DNA of 30,729 nt from CAIPSZ01 sp038065015 (GCA_038065015.1 JBBTRU010000061.1:1-30729), one strand, 5' to 3'; shown: positions 14,958-23,959, counted from the stretch's first letter. Notes: generated by a model from the sequence alone, not told the origin. Made by a program: numbers and translations.

Positions 14958-15638
14958 TTATTTCCTCGGCCCCAGCACTACCGTAAACTCCCCCTTCACC
15001 GCATCGGCGCGCAGGGCGGCCAGTACGTCTGCTGGTACGCCGCGGTAGAGGTGCTCAAAAGTTTTCGTAAGCTCCCGCGCCACGAACACTTCCCGGTCCG
15101 GACAGTTATCTACAAAAAATTGGAGGACCTTCTCAACGCGGTGCGGCGACTCGAAAAACACTGCCGGTCGCTCATCGGCAACCATATTCTTGAGGATGGT
15201 CTGCCGGCCATTCTTGAGCGGCAGAAAGCCGTAGCCTGTGTACTGCTGCAATGGAAAACCGCAAACGGACAGTGCGGTTGCCATAGCGGACGGGCCAGGA
15301 ATTGGAACCACTTTGACTTCTGGACACTCACGGTACACACGCTCGACCAATCGCCCACCCGGATCGGCAATATTCGGCGTGCCGCGATCGGCAACGAGCG
15401 CGAGGGACTCGCCGCGCTTTAGACGTTCGAGAATAGCATCTTCGCGTACCCCGCGCGTGTGCTCGTCATAACGTTCAATTGATTTCTGCGTGCCAATGTG
15501 GGTGAGAAGTTTGGCTGCCTCGCGTGTATCTTCCGCAATAATGCCCTGCACGTGCGCGAGGGTATCCCGCCCCCGCTGCGAGAGGTCGGAAAAATTCCCA
15601 ATTGGCGTAGCGACGATGTAGAGGGTGCCGCTAGACAT
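14958..15638 (-). CDS. rsmI: 16S rRNA 2'-O-methyltransferase RsmI
   Basis: The enzyme methylates the ribose of C1402 in the decoding centre of 16S rRNA, using S-adenosylmethionine. The ATG at 15638 was chosen because the protein then opens with GTLYIVATPIGNFSDLSQRG, the family N-terminus; it overlaps the cvpA stop by eight bases. The tetrapyrrole-methylase-like core is complete: IIAEDTREAAKLL, ALVADRGTPNIADPGGRLV, VVPIPGPSAMATALSVCG, AVFFESPHRV and VARELTKTFE. At 226 residues it lacks the roughly 50-60-residue C-terminal domain of the E. coli enzyme (about 286). The last 13 codons are duplicated at 12079-12120. Confidence 0.95.
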   Translation of the reverse strand: MSSGTLYIVATPIGNFSDLSQRGRDTLAHVQGIIAEDTREAAKLLTHIGTQKSIERYDEHTRGVREDAILERLKRGESLALVADRGTPNIADPGGRLVERVYRECPEVKVVPIPGPSAMATALSVCGFPLQQYTGYGFLPLKNGRQTILKNMVADERPAVFFESPHRVEKVLQFFVDNCPDREVFVARELTKTFEHLYRGVPADVLAALRADAVKGEFTVVLGPRK

Positions 15639-16146
15639 TGATAATGCTTTGCACGCCTTTGATGGCGTCGGGGAGGAGCGGCAACAAGCTGCTGCCGATA
15701 GTGCCGAGGATATTTGCAACGCGCGAGCCGTCCAAATATTGCACCAACGTCGGGCTCACCTCCAGCCGTTGCGCCAGGGCAACCAGCAAACCCAAAATGA
15801 GCGCACCTTCCACCAACCCGACGAGCGCCCCGCCCAAACGGTTTGCCGAGGCAACGCCCGGCACGATTTTGGCGACATTGAGAATTTTTCCCACGGTGCC
15901 CGAGGCCATTGCCACGGCGCGGTTAACCACCACGAAAATGACCGTGAACGCTAGCCAGTTGGCTAATCCGGCCCGGGCACTACTCCCGCCGATCCAGCCG
16001 GCGGCAACTGTGTACGTGCGCCCGGCGATGATGGCGCCGGCAACGATGCCGACAATGCCGCCCAGCGCTTGAATGAGACCGTACCAGAAGCCGGCCCACA
16101 CAAAGCCAAAGAGGAGCACGAGGAGGACGATATCTGCCGTGGTCAT
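15631..16146 (-). CDS. CvpA-family membrane protein
   Basis: This 171-residue protein starts MTTADIVLLVLLFGFVWAGFWYG, using the ATG at 16146 that overlaps the metG stop as ATGA; a longer frame upstream is metG coding read in another phase. Four hydrophobic segments (about 4-24, 27-45, 63-82, 102-124) with GFWYGLIQALGGIVGIVAGAIIAG match the CvpA (colicin V production) family. The family's role is not settled; in other bacteria it affects envelope stress and secretion. It is co-transcribed with metG and rsmI, with overlapping reading frames on both sides. Confidence 0.82.
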   Translation of the reverse strand: MTTADIVLLVLLFGFVWAGFWYGLIQALGGIVGIVAGAIIAGRTYTVAAGWIGGSSARAGLANWLAFTVIFVVVNRAVAMASGTVGKILNVAKIVPGVASANRLGGALVGLVEGALILGLLVALAQRLEVSPTLVQYLDGSRVANILGTIGSSLLPLLPDAIKGVQSIINV

Positions 16147-17606
16147 ACGACGCGCTGAAAAAGCGGCGGAGCTTTTACCAACTTTTTCTGCTGGAAGACT
16201 TTCACCAAGGTCGCGCCGGTCGCGGGCAGGTAGGGGGTAATGGCCCGGGTAATTTCCTTTAGCTGGGCCACGAGCTCGGCCAGGAGTTTCCCCAGCTTCT
16301 GCTTGTCCGCCGCTTTGGTGCTTTTCCCGAGATCCCACGGTCTGGCTTTATCAATTGCCTGGTTGGCCCAGGTCACGCTCTTCCACACCTCGCCAAGCGC
16401 TTGGGTAAAGGCAAACTCGGTGGTGAGTTTTTCGGCTTTGGCCAGCGGTTTTGGGGCTTTCGCGAGTTTGACGGTGCCGCCCAGATAACGCTCAACCATG
16501 TTCGTGGTGCGAGAAACGAGGTTCCCCAGGCCATTGGCCAGATCCGCGTTGTACTTTTCGGTAAAACGCTCCACGGGCAAATCCCCGTCCTGCCCAAACG
16601 GAAAAGGGGTGAGCAAAAGGTAGCGCGTGCCATCAACGCCGTACTTGGCAATGAGGTCGGCCGGATTGATGACGTTCCCAATACTCTTACTCATCTTCTG
16701 CCCGTCAACGGTAAAGTAGCCGTGCGCGAACACGGTGGTTGGTACTGGCTCGCCAACCGCCATAAGCAAGGCCGGCCAATACACGGCATGGAACTTAAGA
16801 ATATCGCGCGCCATAAAGTGCGTTACCTCGCCGCGCCACCACTGCCGGTAGCCGCGCGCATCTTTGCCATAGCCCACGCCGGTAAGGTAGTTTGGCAGCG
16901 CGTCTACCCAGACGTAGGCAGTTTGCGTTTTGTCCCACGGCAACGGAATGCCCCACTGCACTTTTTCGCGGGAGATGGAAAAATCTTGCACTCCTTGTTT
17001 AAAATAGCCCAACACTTCTTCGCGCGCGGCCCGGGGTTGGATATCGAGTGCTTTGCCGGCAACCGCTTTTTTCAGGGCAGGCAGGTAGTCCGCTAGCCGG
17101 AAGAACCAGTTGTGCTCAACTAATTCCTGCGGGACAGTCCGGTGCAAGCTGCACTTGCCATCCACCAGCTCTTTCTCGGTGTAGAAGCGCTCGCACCCCT
17201 GGCAGTACAACCCCCGGTACTCGCCTTGGTACACGGCGGGCCGGCCCAACGGTGTGACTGCCGCCTTCAGTTTGATGAGGAACGCCCGCACGCCGGCAAC
17301 GTGGTCGGCGTCCGTGGTGCGGATGAAACGATCGAAACCAATGTTGAGCTGCTGGAACAAACGCTGAAACGCCTTCGCTTGCATATCAACGAAAGCTTGC
17401 GGGGTAACGCCAGCTGCTGCTGCGGTATCGGCTACTTTCTGGCCGTGCTCGTCCGTGCCCGTAAGCGAGAAGACCTTGCGCCCTTGCTGCCGCCACGCGC
17501 GGACAACAACATCCTGCGCAATGGTGGTGTAGGCATGCCCAACGTGCGGTGCCCCGTTGGCGTAGTAAATCGGCGTCGTCAGCAGCAGCGGGACGCGACG
17601 TGGCAT
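16143..17606 (-). CDS. metG: Methionyl-tRNA synthetase
   Basis: This enzyme charges tRNA-Met. The ATG at 17606 gives 487 residues starting MPRRVPLLLTTPIYYANGAPHVGHAY; a longer frame upstream is unlikely because it runs into the permease gene. The class I HIGH motif is HVGH (21-24), and KMSKS is at 304-308. A zinc knuckle is visible as Cys135-x2-Cys138 with Cys152-x2-His155. The block FMARDILKFHAVYWPALLMA is typical. The anticodon-binding helical domain follows to about residue 480. There is no C-terminal tRNA-binding (EMAP-like) domain, which is usual for shorter bacterial forms. Confidence 0.97.
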   Translation of the reverse strand: MPRRVPLLLTTPIYYANGAPHVGHAYTTIAQDVVVRAWRQQGRKVFSLTGTDEHGQKVADTAAAAGVTPQAFVDMQAKAFQRLFQQLNIGFDRFIRTTDADHVAGVRAFLIKLKAAVTPLGRPAVYQGEYRGLYCQGCERFYTEKELVDGKCSLHRTVPQELVEHNWFFRLADYLPALKKAVAGKALDIQPRAAREEVLGYFKQGVQDFSISREKVQWGIPLPWDKTQTAYVWVDALPNYLTGVGYGKDARGYRQWWRGEVTHFMARDILKFHAVYWPALLMAVGEPVPTTVFAHGYFTVDGQKMSKSIGNVINPADLIAKYGVDGTRYLLLTPFPFGQDGDLPVERFTEKYNADLANGLGNLVSRTTNMVERYLGGTVKLAKAPKPLAKAEKLTTEFAFTQALGEVWKSVTWANQAIDKARPWDLGKSTKAADKQKLGKLLAELVAQLKEITRAITPYLPATGATLVKVFQQKKLVKAPPLFQRVV

Positions 17607-17616
17607 AGGAGGGATA

Positions 17617-18675
17617 TTACTGCTCCAGCTGGAGTTCGGCGTCGCGCTTCTTCCCAAAGATATCCTGGTACGCAGTGGTAAGAATAAGCGTGACGGGAAT
17701 GGCCAAGATGATGCCGAGCAAACCGGCAATCTTTGCACCAATGAGCAGGACAATGATAGTGACGACCGAGTGGATGCCGGTGGTGCTCTTCATGACGCGC
17801 GGCACGATGATGTTATTCTCTAACTGCTGCACCACAATGAACAACGCGATGGTGAGAATGCCCTTGGTCGGGCTCTGGGTAAAAGCTATAAATGCCGCGG
17901 GCACCATGGCAATGGTCGAGCCAATAATGGGAATGAACTCCATGAGCCCGGCGAAGAGCGCCAGCACCAGGGCGTACTTTATGCCCAGCAGCACCAACCC
18001 GACATAGCTCATAACCGCAACGATGAGCAGCAGCAAAAGCTGGCCCCGCAACCACCCGCCCATTTTGGATTGGATTTTGGTAATGAGATCGTTAATGAAC
18101 GGCTGGTACTTGAGGGGGGCCAACGAGCGGAACACCCGCTTCATCCCGCTCTCTTCGGTGACCATGTAGTAGGTCATAATGAGCACGGCAATGAAAGCAA
18201 TGACTCCGCCGAAGAAGCCCGAGACCGCCGAGAACACCCCGCTGCCGGCATTGCCCACGGCGCCTTGCAGGTTTTGGAGCACCGAGCTAATCCCCTGCTG
18301 CAACCCGGCGCGGGCCGAAAAATCCCGCAGGGCCGAAAAATCATCCACGAACTTCTGGTACAGGGTGGGAAAATTATTGGAGAGGTCCGAAACTTCTTTG
18401 ACGAGCGGCGGAATGAGCAGCCCGACGATGAGACTGATGGTGCCGAAGAGCAGGATGTAGAGAATGATAAGCCCGAGCGGCCGGGGAATTTTTCGGTACT
18501 GCAATTTGTCTACCCACGGGTCCAGGGCCGTGGCGATGACCACCGCGACGAGCAGCAAAACAAAAACTTCGCGTATGGCGTACGCAAAGGCCAGCGCCAG
18601 CACCATGACCACGATGCGGACCATGGTGGCGGTCGAAATGGTGACGTTGACGTTCCGTTGTGCGGGTGTTTCCAT
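17617..18675 (-). CDS. AI-2E family transporter (PerM-like)
   Basis: This 352-residue membrane protein of the AI-2E/PerM superfamily has about seven or eight hydrophobic segments. N-terminal helices (about 20-50) are followed by LDPWVDKLQYRKIPRPLGLII, a helix, a soluble region (about 95-145, LSNNFPTLYQKFVDDF), and then helices to about 340. The block LMEFIPIIGSTIAMVPAAFIAF and the later QQLENNIIVPRVM and IPVTLILTTAYQDI segments are family marks. Members export signalling molecules or ions; the substrate here is unknown. It is the first gene of the operon with metG, cvpA-like and rsmI, and is preceded by its own -10 box. Confidence 0.9.
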   Translation of the reverse strand: METPAQRNVNVTISTATMVRIVVMVLALAFAYAIREVFVLLLVAVVIATALDPWVDKLQYRKIPRPLGLIILYILLFGTISLIVGLLIPPLVKEVSDLSNNFPTLYQKFVDDFSALRDFSARAGLQQGISSVLQNLQGAVGNAGSGVFSAVSGFFGGVIAFIAVLIMTYYMVTEESGMKRVFRSLAPLKYQPFINDLITKIQSKMGGWLRGQLLLLLIVAVMSYVGLVLLGIKYALVLALFAGLMEFIPIIGSTIAMVPAAFIAFTQSPTKGILTIALFIVVQQLENNIIVPRVMKSTTGIHSVVTIIVLLIGAKIAGLLGIILAIPVTLILTTAYQDIFGKKRDAELQLEQ

Positions 18676-18681
18676 GGCCGC

Positions 18682-18711
18682 AGTATACCCCGCCGCCGTC
18701 GCTTACCGCAA
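18682..18711 (-). promoter_or_regulatory. Leaderless promoter of the AI-2E operon
   Basis: On the minus strand TTGCGG (18711-18706), an 18-base spacer and TATACT (18687-18682) precede the ATG at 18675 by exactly six bases (GCGGCC). The -35 hexamer lies across the end of the M16 peptidase gene, so the two transcription units touch. Confidence 0.65.
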
Positions 18712-19962
18712 GAACTTTGCAAAAACCTGCGAATCTTTATACGGCCCAATAAGCGCCAAGCGGAAAGCGTCTTTTCGCAGGACGTGTTTTGCTACGGCTT
18801 TCACTTGCCCCAAAGTGACTTTTTCTATGGCCGCCACCCGCTGCGCCGGCGTCTTGACCGCCTTTTGGAATAAGGCTTGCTTCGCTAACCAGCCAGCCAA
18901 GCTCTCGGAATCTTCCAAGCCCAGAATAAACTTGCCCTTGATGTACTCCTTGGCCCGCCGCACTTCTTCGGCGCTGATACCGCCGGCGGCGACCTTCGCG
19001 ACCGATTCGAGAATAGCCGGGATCGCCTGCAGGATGCGATTTTTATCCAGCCCGGCTTGAATGGCCAGGTGGCCGATGTGCTCGTAGGGGTTCACACCGG
19101 CACGAATGTAGTAGCACAACCCCAGCCGCTCGCGAATTTCTATGAAGAGCCGCGAGCTCATGGTGCCACCCAGTAATATAGTCAGCACGGAGAGTGCGTT
19201 CATACGCTTGTCGTCGTAGGCATAGGCCGGTGCCGCAATAGCCAGGTGGACTTGTTCTGTATTTTTCTTCGCCAAGAATACACGGTCCTTTGCAAACTGC
19301 CGCTGGGGCACAAAGGGGTTGCCGAGTTTACGCTTTGGGATCATGCCAAAATATTTTGTCACCAGCGAACGAATATTCCCCGGCACGTTACCGGCCACGA
19401 CCACCCACATGTTTTCGCCAATGTAGTGCTGCTCTTTAAATCGAAGCATGGCAGCCCGGTCCATGTCGGCGATACCCTGCTTGGTGCCCGCAATATTCCA
19501 GCCCAGGGGCGTGTTGCCGTACAAACCGAGCTCCAGCACGTCCTCGATGTGCGCCATGGGGTTGTCTTCGTACATGTTAATTTCCTCGATAATAACACCG
19601 CGCTCGCGGTTGAGCTCGGTGGCGTCGAACTTGGAATGCACGAGCATGTCCGAGAGCATATCGAGCGCCAGGTCGACGTGCTGTTTGGTGGCCTTAATGT
19701 AATAGGCCGTGTGGTCTTTACTGGTGAAGGCATTGAACTCCGCACCAATGCTATCCAGCTCTTTACTCAACGTCAACGTGTCGGGCCGTCGCTGCGTGCC
19801 TTTAAACATGAGGTGCTCCAAAAAGTGTGATGCGCCGTTGAGTGGCCGGCTCTCGTAGCGCGAGCCGACTTTGACAAAGACCATGACCGTGACCGCCTGC
19901 GTATCCCGCAAGGGCGCAAGTAGGACGCGTACGCCGTTCGGGAGTTTGGATTGGGTGAACAT
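18703..19962 (-). CDS. M16 family zinc metallopeptidase
   Basis: This 419-residue peptidase resembles the mitochondrial processing peptidase beta subunit and PqqL-type bacterial proteins. The inverted zinc motif HFLEH gives His46, Glu49 and His50, and the third ligand is Glu126 (or Glu127) in RGVIIEEINMYEDNP, 76 residues on, as expected. The second half (about 215-419) is the inactive M16 domain, with the block ERLGLCYYIRAGVNPYEHIG. No signal peptide is seen, so it is probably cytoplasmic. It starts three bases after the HAD stop and is the last gene of that operon. Confidence 0.93.
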   Translation of the reverse strand: MFTQSKLPNGVRVLLAPLRDTQAVTVMVFVKVGSRYESRPLNGASHFLEHLMFKGTQRRPDTLTLSKELDSIGAEFNAFTSKDHTAYYIKATKQHVDLALDMLSDMLVHSKFDATELNRERGVIIEEINMYEDNPMAHIEDVLELGLYGNTPLGWNIAGTKQGIADMDRAAMLRFKEQHYIGENMWVVVAGNVPGNIRSLVTKYFGMIPKRKLGNPFVPQRQFAKDRVFLAKKNTEQVHLAIAAPAYAYDDKRMNALSVLTILLGGTMSSRLFIEIRERLGLCYYIRAGVNPYEHIGHLAIQAGLDKNRILQAIPAILESVAKVAAGGISAEEVRRAKEYIKGKFILGLEDSESLAGWLAKQALFQKAVKTPAQRVAAIEKVTLGQVKAVAKHVLRKDAFRLALIGPYKDSQVFAKFLR

Positions 19963-19965
19963 AGG

Positions 19966-20790
19966 TTAGCGACGATTTTTAAGAATCCAGTCAATTGCCT
20001 CGGCCACGCCATCCTGGTCGCAGGAGGCAACGACGTGGTCCGCCGCCCGTTCGACGTCGGCCGGGGCATTCTTCACGGCAAAGCTCACGCCCGCGGCTTT
20101 GAGCATGGGAATATCATTGTACCCATCCCCGATTGCCGCGGTCTGTTGCATGGTGAGATTGTAGTGGTCGGCCAAGTATCGCAAGGCAAAACCCTTGCTA
20201 ACATGCGGGTGGAGGAACTCCAAGAGATTTACGCGCGACCGGGTAATGTACAATTTCTTTCCCCATTCGCGCTTTGCGAGTTTCTCCAAGTGGATAATTT
20301 TTTCGGGCCCGGCGACGAACTGAATTTTTATCGGCGGGTGGCTAAACGGGTAGGTGAGCAAATCTACCAGGCTAATCTGGCGCACCTGCTCGATATGGTC
20401 CAAATACTCTTTTCCAAAATGGTTCAACGGACGTTGAAAATAGACGGTGTCGTGGTCGAGTGCGTACACGCACAGCTGCACCTTGTGCTTTAGGCCAAAA
20501 CGGATGACCTCCAGGTAGTTCTGCGGCGGCAATGTGCGCGAGGTGAGCATTTTGGTCTTGCCCCGCAAAAGTGCCCCTTGAAAACACCCGAGCGTGTGCG
20601 TGAGGCCAAGCCGCTGCGCAAACGGTAACGTGGTGGTAAACGTCCGGCCCGTGAGCAGCGTTACGAGCAAGCCGCTACGCACGGCCCGTCGAATCGCGCG
20701 CCGGTTTCGGTCCGAGACGCGTAAATCCTGGCCGATGAGCGTATCGTCCAAATCAATAGCCAGCAATTTTACCTTGGGCCGGTTCGTCAT
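19966..20790 (-). CDS. HAD superfamily phosphatase, Cof type
   Basis: This 274-residue haloacid dehalogenase-like hydrolase is of the Cof/YidA class. I chose the ATG at 20790, which overlaps the preceding stop as ATGA. Motif I is IDLDDTL (nucleophile Asp13, acid Asp15), motif II is LLTGRT, motif III Lys is in VSKGFALRYLADHY, and motif IV is IGDGYNDIPML. The C2B cap lies between (about 85-190). Such enzymes remove phosphate from sugar phosphates or nucleotides; the substrate cannot be read from sequence. It lies between the DUF3048 and M16 genes. Confidence 0.94.
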   Translation of the reverse strand: MTNRPKVKLLAIDLDDTLIGQDLRVSDRNRRAIRRAVRSGLLVTLLTGRTFTTTLPFAQRLGLTHTLGCFQGALLRGKTKMLTSRTLPPQNYLEVIRFGLKHKVQLCVYALDHDTVYFQRPLNHFGKEYLDHIEQVRQISLVDLLTYPFSHPPIKIQFVAGPEKIIHLEKLAKREWGKKLYITRSRVNLLEFLHPHVSKGFALRYLADHYNLTMQQTAAIGDGYNDIPMLKAAGVSFAVKNAPADVERAADHVVASCDQDGVAEAIDWILKNRR

Positions 20791-22025
20791 TGCACCGAGA
20801 GTGTGCGGTCGCTCGGCAGCACTTCTACCCAAGTGTTACCCGGCAGGAAAGTGACGGGCGAACCGTCGGCATTCGTGAAGACCGTCCGGGCTTCTTTGGT
20901 GGCTTTCGTCCAGGTAACATCCCGCACCGTCCCCTGTTGGAAAAGCTTGGCCGCCCCCGTACCCGTAACGGTAAGGGAGAGCCGGCCTTTCTCGCCCACG
21001 GCAATGCTGCTCGAGATGCGCTGCACGATGAGATTTGTGACGCCAATTTGGGTTTTGGTGAGCCGATCCTGGTGGGCAACGCCGGCTTGGCTACGCAGCC
21101 ACTGCAATTTTGCCGCATCGTATGCGTAGGTTACTTGCGTCGACTTGGCTTTACCCGTAAAGAACATGTCCACGCTCTTCGCCGGAATTCCACCGGCAGC
21201 AAGCGTCGGACCGAACGTCCATGGTGTGATAGTGGCATTGCCATACTCGAGTTTACTCGCTTTGGTTATGCCGTAGAGGGCCTGCTGCGACGTGTATAAG
21301 TTGTGGGGGGCGGGCCGGGTTTTGTCGCGACGGAACGCACCGGCTGCATTGCCAATGCCGTTAATATCGTGAATGCGATCTTTGCGGAGCTCGCCGAGCG
21401 CTTCGGGCGACCCGCCCGCATGCGCGTAGGCCGCATCGTACTCGGCCAGCCATTGCAAGAAGTAGGGTCGTGCCGAACGCACCGGGCCAATCTGCGCCAC
21501 GTCCTGGTAGTCAAAAACGGCCATGAAACGCGTAATGCCGCCTTCAACGAGGGCTTCGTATACCACGGAAGCGGCTTGCAAACCGGATTGCGGGCGGGCA
21601 GCGCTGTGGTTATCAATCATGACCGCAACGGGGTAGTAGTGGCCGTGCAGGTAACGATTACCGCCCATGAGATCGGGCGCAAAAGGCACATCCGTATTGG
21701 TATTTGCCGTCACTTGGGTATTCGTCAGAGTGTCCGACGAAGTACCACCGCCCAAAGCCAGGGCAATACCCACAATAATGATAAGCAGGGCAGCGCCGCC
21801 ACCCACCAGGTATGGCCAGCGCAAAAGCTGCTTCCAGGAAAAAGCTGCAGGGGTTGGGGCGGGTTTTGGCGTGCTGCTTTTCTTCACGGCATCAGCGACC
21901 CGGACTTTTACCGGCGTGCCAGCTGTACCAAGATTTTTCGACGCAACCGGTGCTTGCTCTTTGGCGGGGACGGTTGGGCTAGGTTTTTCGGCACTGGATT
22001 TTGCTGGCGATGTTTTTTTTGCCAT
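20787..22025 (-). CDS. DUF3048 membrane-anchored protein, copy A
   Basis: This 412-residue protein has a Lys/Pro/Ala-rich cytoplasmic tail (1-68), one membrane helix (71-92) and an outer domain of the DUF3048 (YerB) family. The marker blocks are PVAVMIDNHSAARPQSGLQ, VVYEALVEGGITRFMAVF, IGPVRSARPYFLQWLAEYDA and AHAGGSPEALGEL. The family is surface-located and its biochemical role is unknown to me. It shares its operon and fold with copy B directly upstream. It ends in the ATGA overlap with the HAD gene. There is no Shine-Dalgarno site before the ATG. Confidence 0.92.
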   Translation of the reverse strand: MAKKTSPAKSSAEKPSPTVPAKEQAPVASKNLGTAGTPVKVRVADAVKKSSTPKPAPTPAAFSWKQLLRWPYLVGGGAALLIIIVGIALALGGGTSSDTLTNTQVTANTNTDVPFAPDLMGGNRYLHGHYYPVAVMIDNHSAARPQSGLQAASVVYEALVEGGITRFMAVFDYQDVAQIGPVRSARPYFLQWLAEYDAAYAHAGGSPEALGELRKDRIHDINGIGNAAGAFRRDKTRPAPHNLYTSQQALYGITKASKLEYGNATITPWTFGPTLAAGGIPAKSVDMFFTGKAKSTQVTYAYDAAKLQWLRSQAGVAHQDRLTKTQIGVTNLIVQRISSSIAVGEKGRLSLTVTGTGAAKLFQQGTVRDVTWTKATKEARTVFTNADGSPVTFLPGNTWVEVLPSDRTLSVQ

Positions 22026-22047
22026 ACTTTTTTTACGTGATGAGATA

Positions 22048-23127
22048 TTAGTAGGTTACATTCTTCTCGGGCACATCCACAACCTGCACCCACGTCTGGC
22101 CGCGATTAAGTTGCAAGGCACTCCCGGCACTATCCACAAACTGCAAGCGCCCGGCACTCCCCTCTTTCTTCCAGGTACCAACGACACTCTGCCCATCCTG
22201 GAAAAGTACGAGCTTGCCGTCCCCGATAACTTTAATGTTGCGGCGCAGGGTATCGAAAAGCGTCGAGGTGGTAAACAGGACGACGACATTTTTCGGGGCA
22301 ATGCGGACGTTGCCGAGTGCGTCCAGCGCGGGTACGCCGGCCTGGCTCCGCAAATAGGCATTCGTCTTTACGTCGTAGGTGTAGGCCACTTTGTACGACG
22401 GCGTAGAATAATCAATGGTGAGCGGTTTTGTGGTTGGCGTTGCCACCGGTGCATCGGCTTTGAACGTCCAGGCATCGTAGACCCCTTCGTTCTTGAGCTT
22501 GAGCGCATTGCGGCCCAGCTCGAGCAAATGCAAATTGGTGAAGAGCGTGTGCTCCAGCGGTCGGCCAGTGTTCTTTAGGCGGATGAAATTGTAGGGCTTG
22601 GAAAACTGATCAAAGTCGGTGATGCCAGACTTGGTAATTTCCGTCTTGGCCTGGGGCGACGTGCCCGCGTGCACGAACATGCCGTTGTACTCCCGCGCCA
22701 GTTGTACGAAGTACGGCCGCGCCGAACGCACGGGGCCAATCTGCACTTCGCCAGTGGTGGCAAACACCGCCAAAAAACGGGTAATGCCGCCTTCGGCAAG
22801 CGCCTCATAGACCACGCCCGCTTTACTCAAACCGCTCTGCGGCCGCACCGAAGAATGGTTCTCGATGACCACGGCGTACGGGAGGAGATTGGCTTTCTCC
22901 ACGGGGACGGTAACCCCGTCAAGCCGCCGGACAGTCGTTTCCGTGCTGGCATTGGTGTTGTCGTTCGTGCCGTCTTGCTCGCCGGCACTGCTACCGCGAA
23001 AAACAAAATAGCTGCCCGCGCCAATAAGCACCAGGGCAAGGGCTGCCCCGCCGACAATCCACGGCCAGCGCAACTTGCGCTTGCCAAAGGTGTAATCGTT
23101 CGGTCGGTCGGTGAGCTTTTCCCCCAT
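22048..23127 (-). CDS. DUF3048 membrane-anchored protein, copy B
   Basis: This 359-residue paralogue of the next gene has a short tail (1-21), a membrane helix (22-43, WPWIVGGAALALVLIGAGSY) and a DUF3048 outer domain with PYAVVIENHSSVRPQSGLS, VVYEALAEGGITRFLAVF, IGPVRSARPYFVQLAREYNG and HAGTSPQAKTEI. It starts 11 bases after the rplY stop codon. Copy A has a much longer cytoplasmic tail, but the two outer domains align throughout. The tandem arrangement suggests an old duplication and perhaps two partners of one surface complex, which is inference. Confidence 0.92.
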   Translation of the reverse strand: MGEKLTDRPNDYTFGKRKLRWPWIVGGAALALVLIGAGSYFVFRGSSAGEQDGTNDNTNASTETTVRRLDGVTVPVEKANLLPYAVVIENHSSVRPQSGLSKAGVVYEALAEGGITRFLAVFATTGEVQIGPVRSARPYFVQLAREYNGMFVHAGTSPQAKTEITKSGITDFDQFSKPYNFIRLKNTGRPLEHTLFTNLHLLELGRNALKLKNEGVYDAWTFKADAPVATPTTKPLTIDYSTPSYKVAYTYDVKTNAYLRSQAGVPALDALGNVRIAPKNVVVLFTTSTLFDTLRRNIKVIGDGKLVLFQDGQSVVGTWKKEGSAGRLQFVDSAGSALQLNRGQTWVQVVDVPEKNVTY

Positions 23128-23138
23128 GCTCGTGCGCG

Positions 23139-23852
23139 TTACCCCTTCTTCTCCTTTTTCTCCGACGTTTTTTCTGCGGCGGGGGCAGCGGCTTCGGCCT
23201 CGGCATCCTCATCCGGCTTCTTCTCTTTCTCCACCTTGCCGACTGCTTCAACGTTCACCTCGACCTTTTCATCCAAGGCCTTCAGCTCTTCCTCGCTACG
23301 CGGCGGTTCAACTATTGCCACCACATCTTCGGGTTTCGCCAGCACCTCTACGCCTGCCGGGATAGCCAGGTCCGCAACGGTAATGCGGGATTCAAAATTT
23401 TCGAGCGCCCGAATATCCACCTCGATTGCACTTGGCAAGTCAGCAGGCAAACAGCGAATAGGTAAGGCCGTCAGGTTCTTTACCAAAATACCGCCCAAGG
23501 CTTTCACTGCCGGCGACTCCCCCGCAAAAACCACGGGTACGTCGTTGGTAATTTTCTCGTCCATGCGCACCTGGTAAAAATCCACGTGCAAAATATCGCC
23601 GGTAATGGGGTGGCGATCAACATCCTGAATAAGCGCTTTCACTGGCGCTTTGCCATCCACCACCACGTCAATGAGGGTCGATTCCCCGGCTTGCAGGTAG
23701 GTTTTTTCAAAAATAACCTTGGGCAAGGCAAGCGTAAGGTTGGCAATGCCGTGGCCGTACAGGACGGCGGGTATGTTCCCGGCGGTGCGGAGCTTGGCCC
23801 GTTCGGTCTTGCTGGTGGTTCGGCTGGCTGCCTGGAGCTGGAGTGTCGTCAT
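23139..23852 (-). CDS. rplY: Ribosomal protein bL25, long (Ctc/TL5) form
   Basis: This 237-residue protein of the 5S rRNA-binding L25/TL5/CTC family belongs to the large ribosomal subunit. The N-terminal domain (1-95) shows TERAKLRTAGNIPAVLYGHG and LIQDVDRHPITGDILHVDF, the RNA-binding L25 fold. The second beta domain (about 96-185) is the CTC extension, with IRCLPADLPSAIEVDI. A charged tail (about 188-237) is rich in Glu, Lys and Ala and is probably disordered. It is the first gene of a five-gene operon with its own promoter at 23907-23935, and has a leader of about 48 bases without a Shine-Dalgarno site. Confidence 0.95.
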   Translation of the reverse strand: MTTLQLQAASRTTSKTERAKLRTAGNIPAVLYGHGIANLTLALPKVIFEKTYLQAGESTLIDVVVDGKAPVKALIQDVDRHPITGDILHVDFYQVRMDEKITNDVPVVFAGESPAVKALGGILVKNLTALPIRCLPADLPSAIEVDIRALENFESRITVADLAIPAGVEVLAKPEDVVAIVEPPRSEEELKALDEKVEVNVEAVGKVEKEKKPDEDAEAEAAAPAAEKTSEKKEKKG

Positions 23853-23906
23853 TGTCGTTCGTTAGAAGATGAAAGAAGGCCTTGCGGCCGTTGGTGAATC
23901 ATCGCG

Positions 23907-23935
23907 ACTATACCACTTGGGTTGGGCCAGGTCAA
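23907..23935 (-). promoter_or_regulatory. Promoter of the rplY operon
   Basis: On the minus strand TTGACC (23935-23930), a 17-base spacer and TATAGT (23912-23907) form a near-consensus sigma70-type promoter. Transcription should begin near 23900. This is the best conventional promoter in the window and lies between rodA and rplY. Confidence 0.8.
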
Positions 23936-23959
23936 GAAGCGCGCGCCTCCGCCCACCCC

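Noticed and set aside
18070..18873. Plus-strand frame opposite the AI-2E and M16 genes
   Set aside because: It spans two real genes on the other strand and is extremely rich in Asp, Glu, Arg and His, as expected from an antisense shadow.
22669..23577. Plus-strand frame with a Ser/Phe-rich stretch
   Set aside because: The Ser/Phe-rich part is the reverse of the Lys/Glu tail of bL25. There is no start signal.
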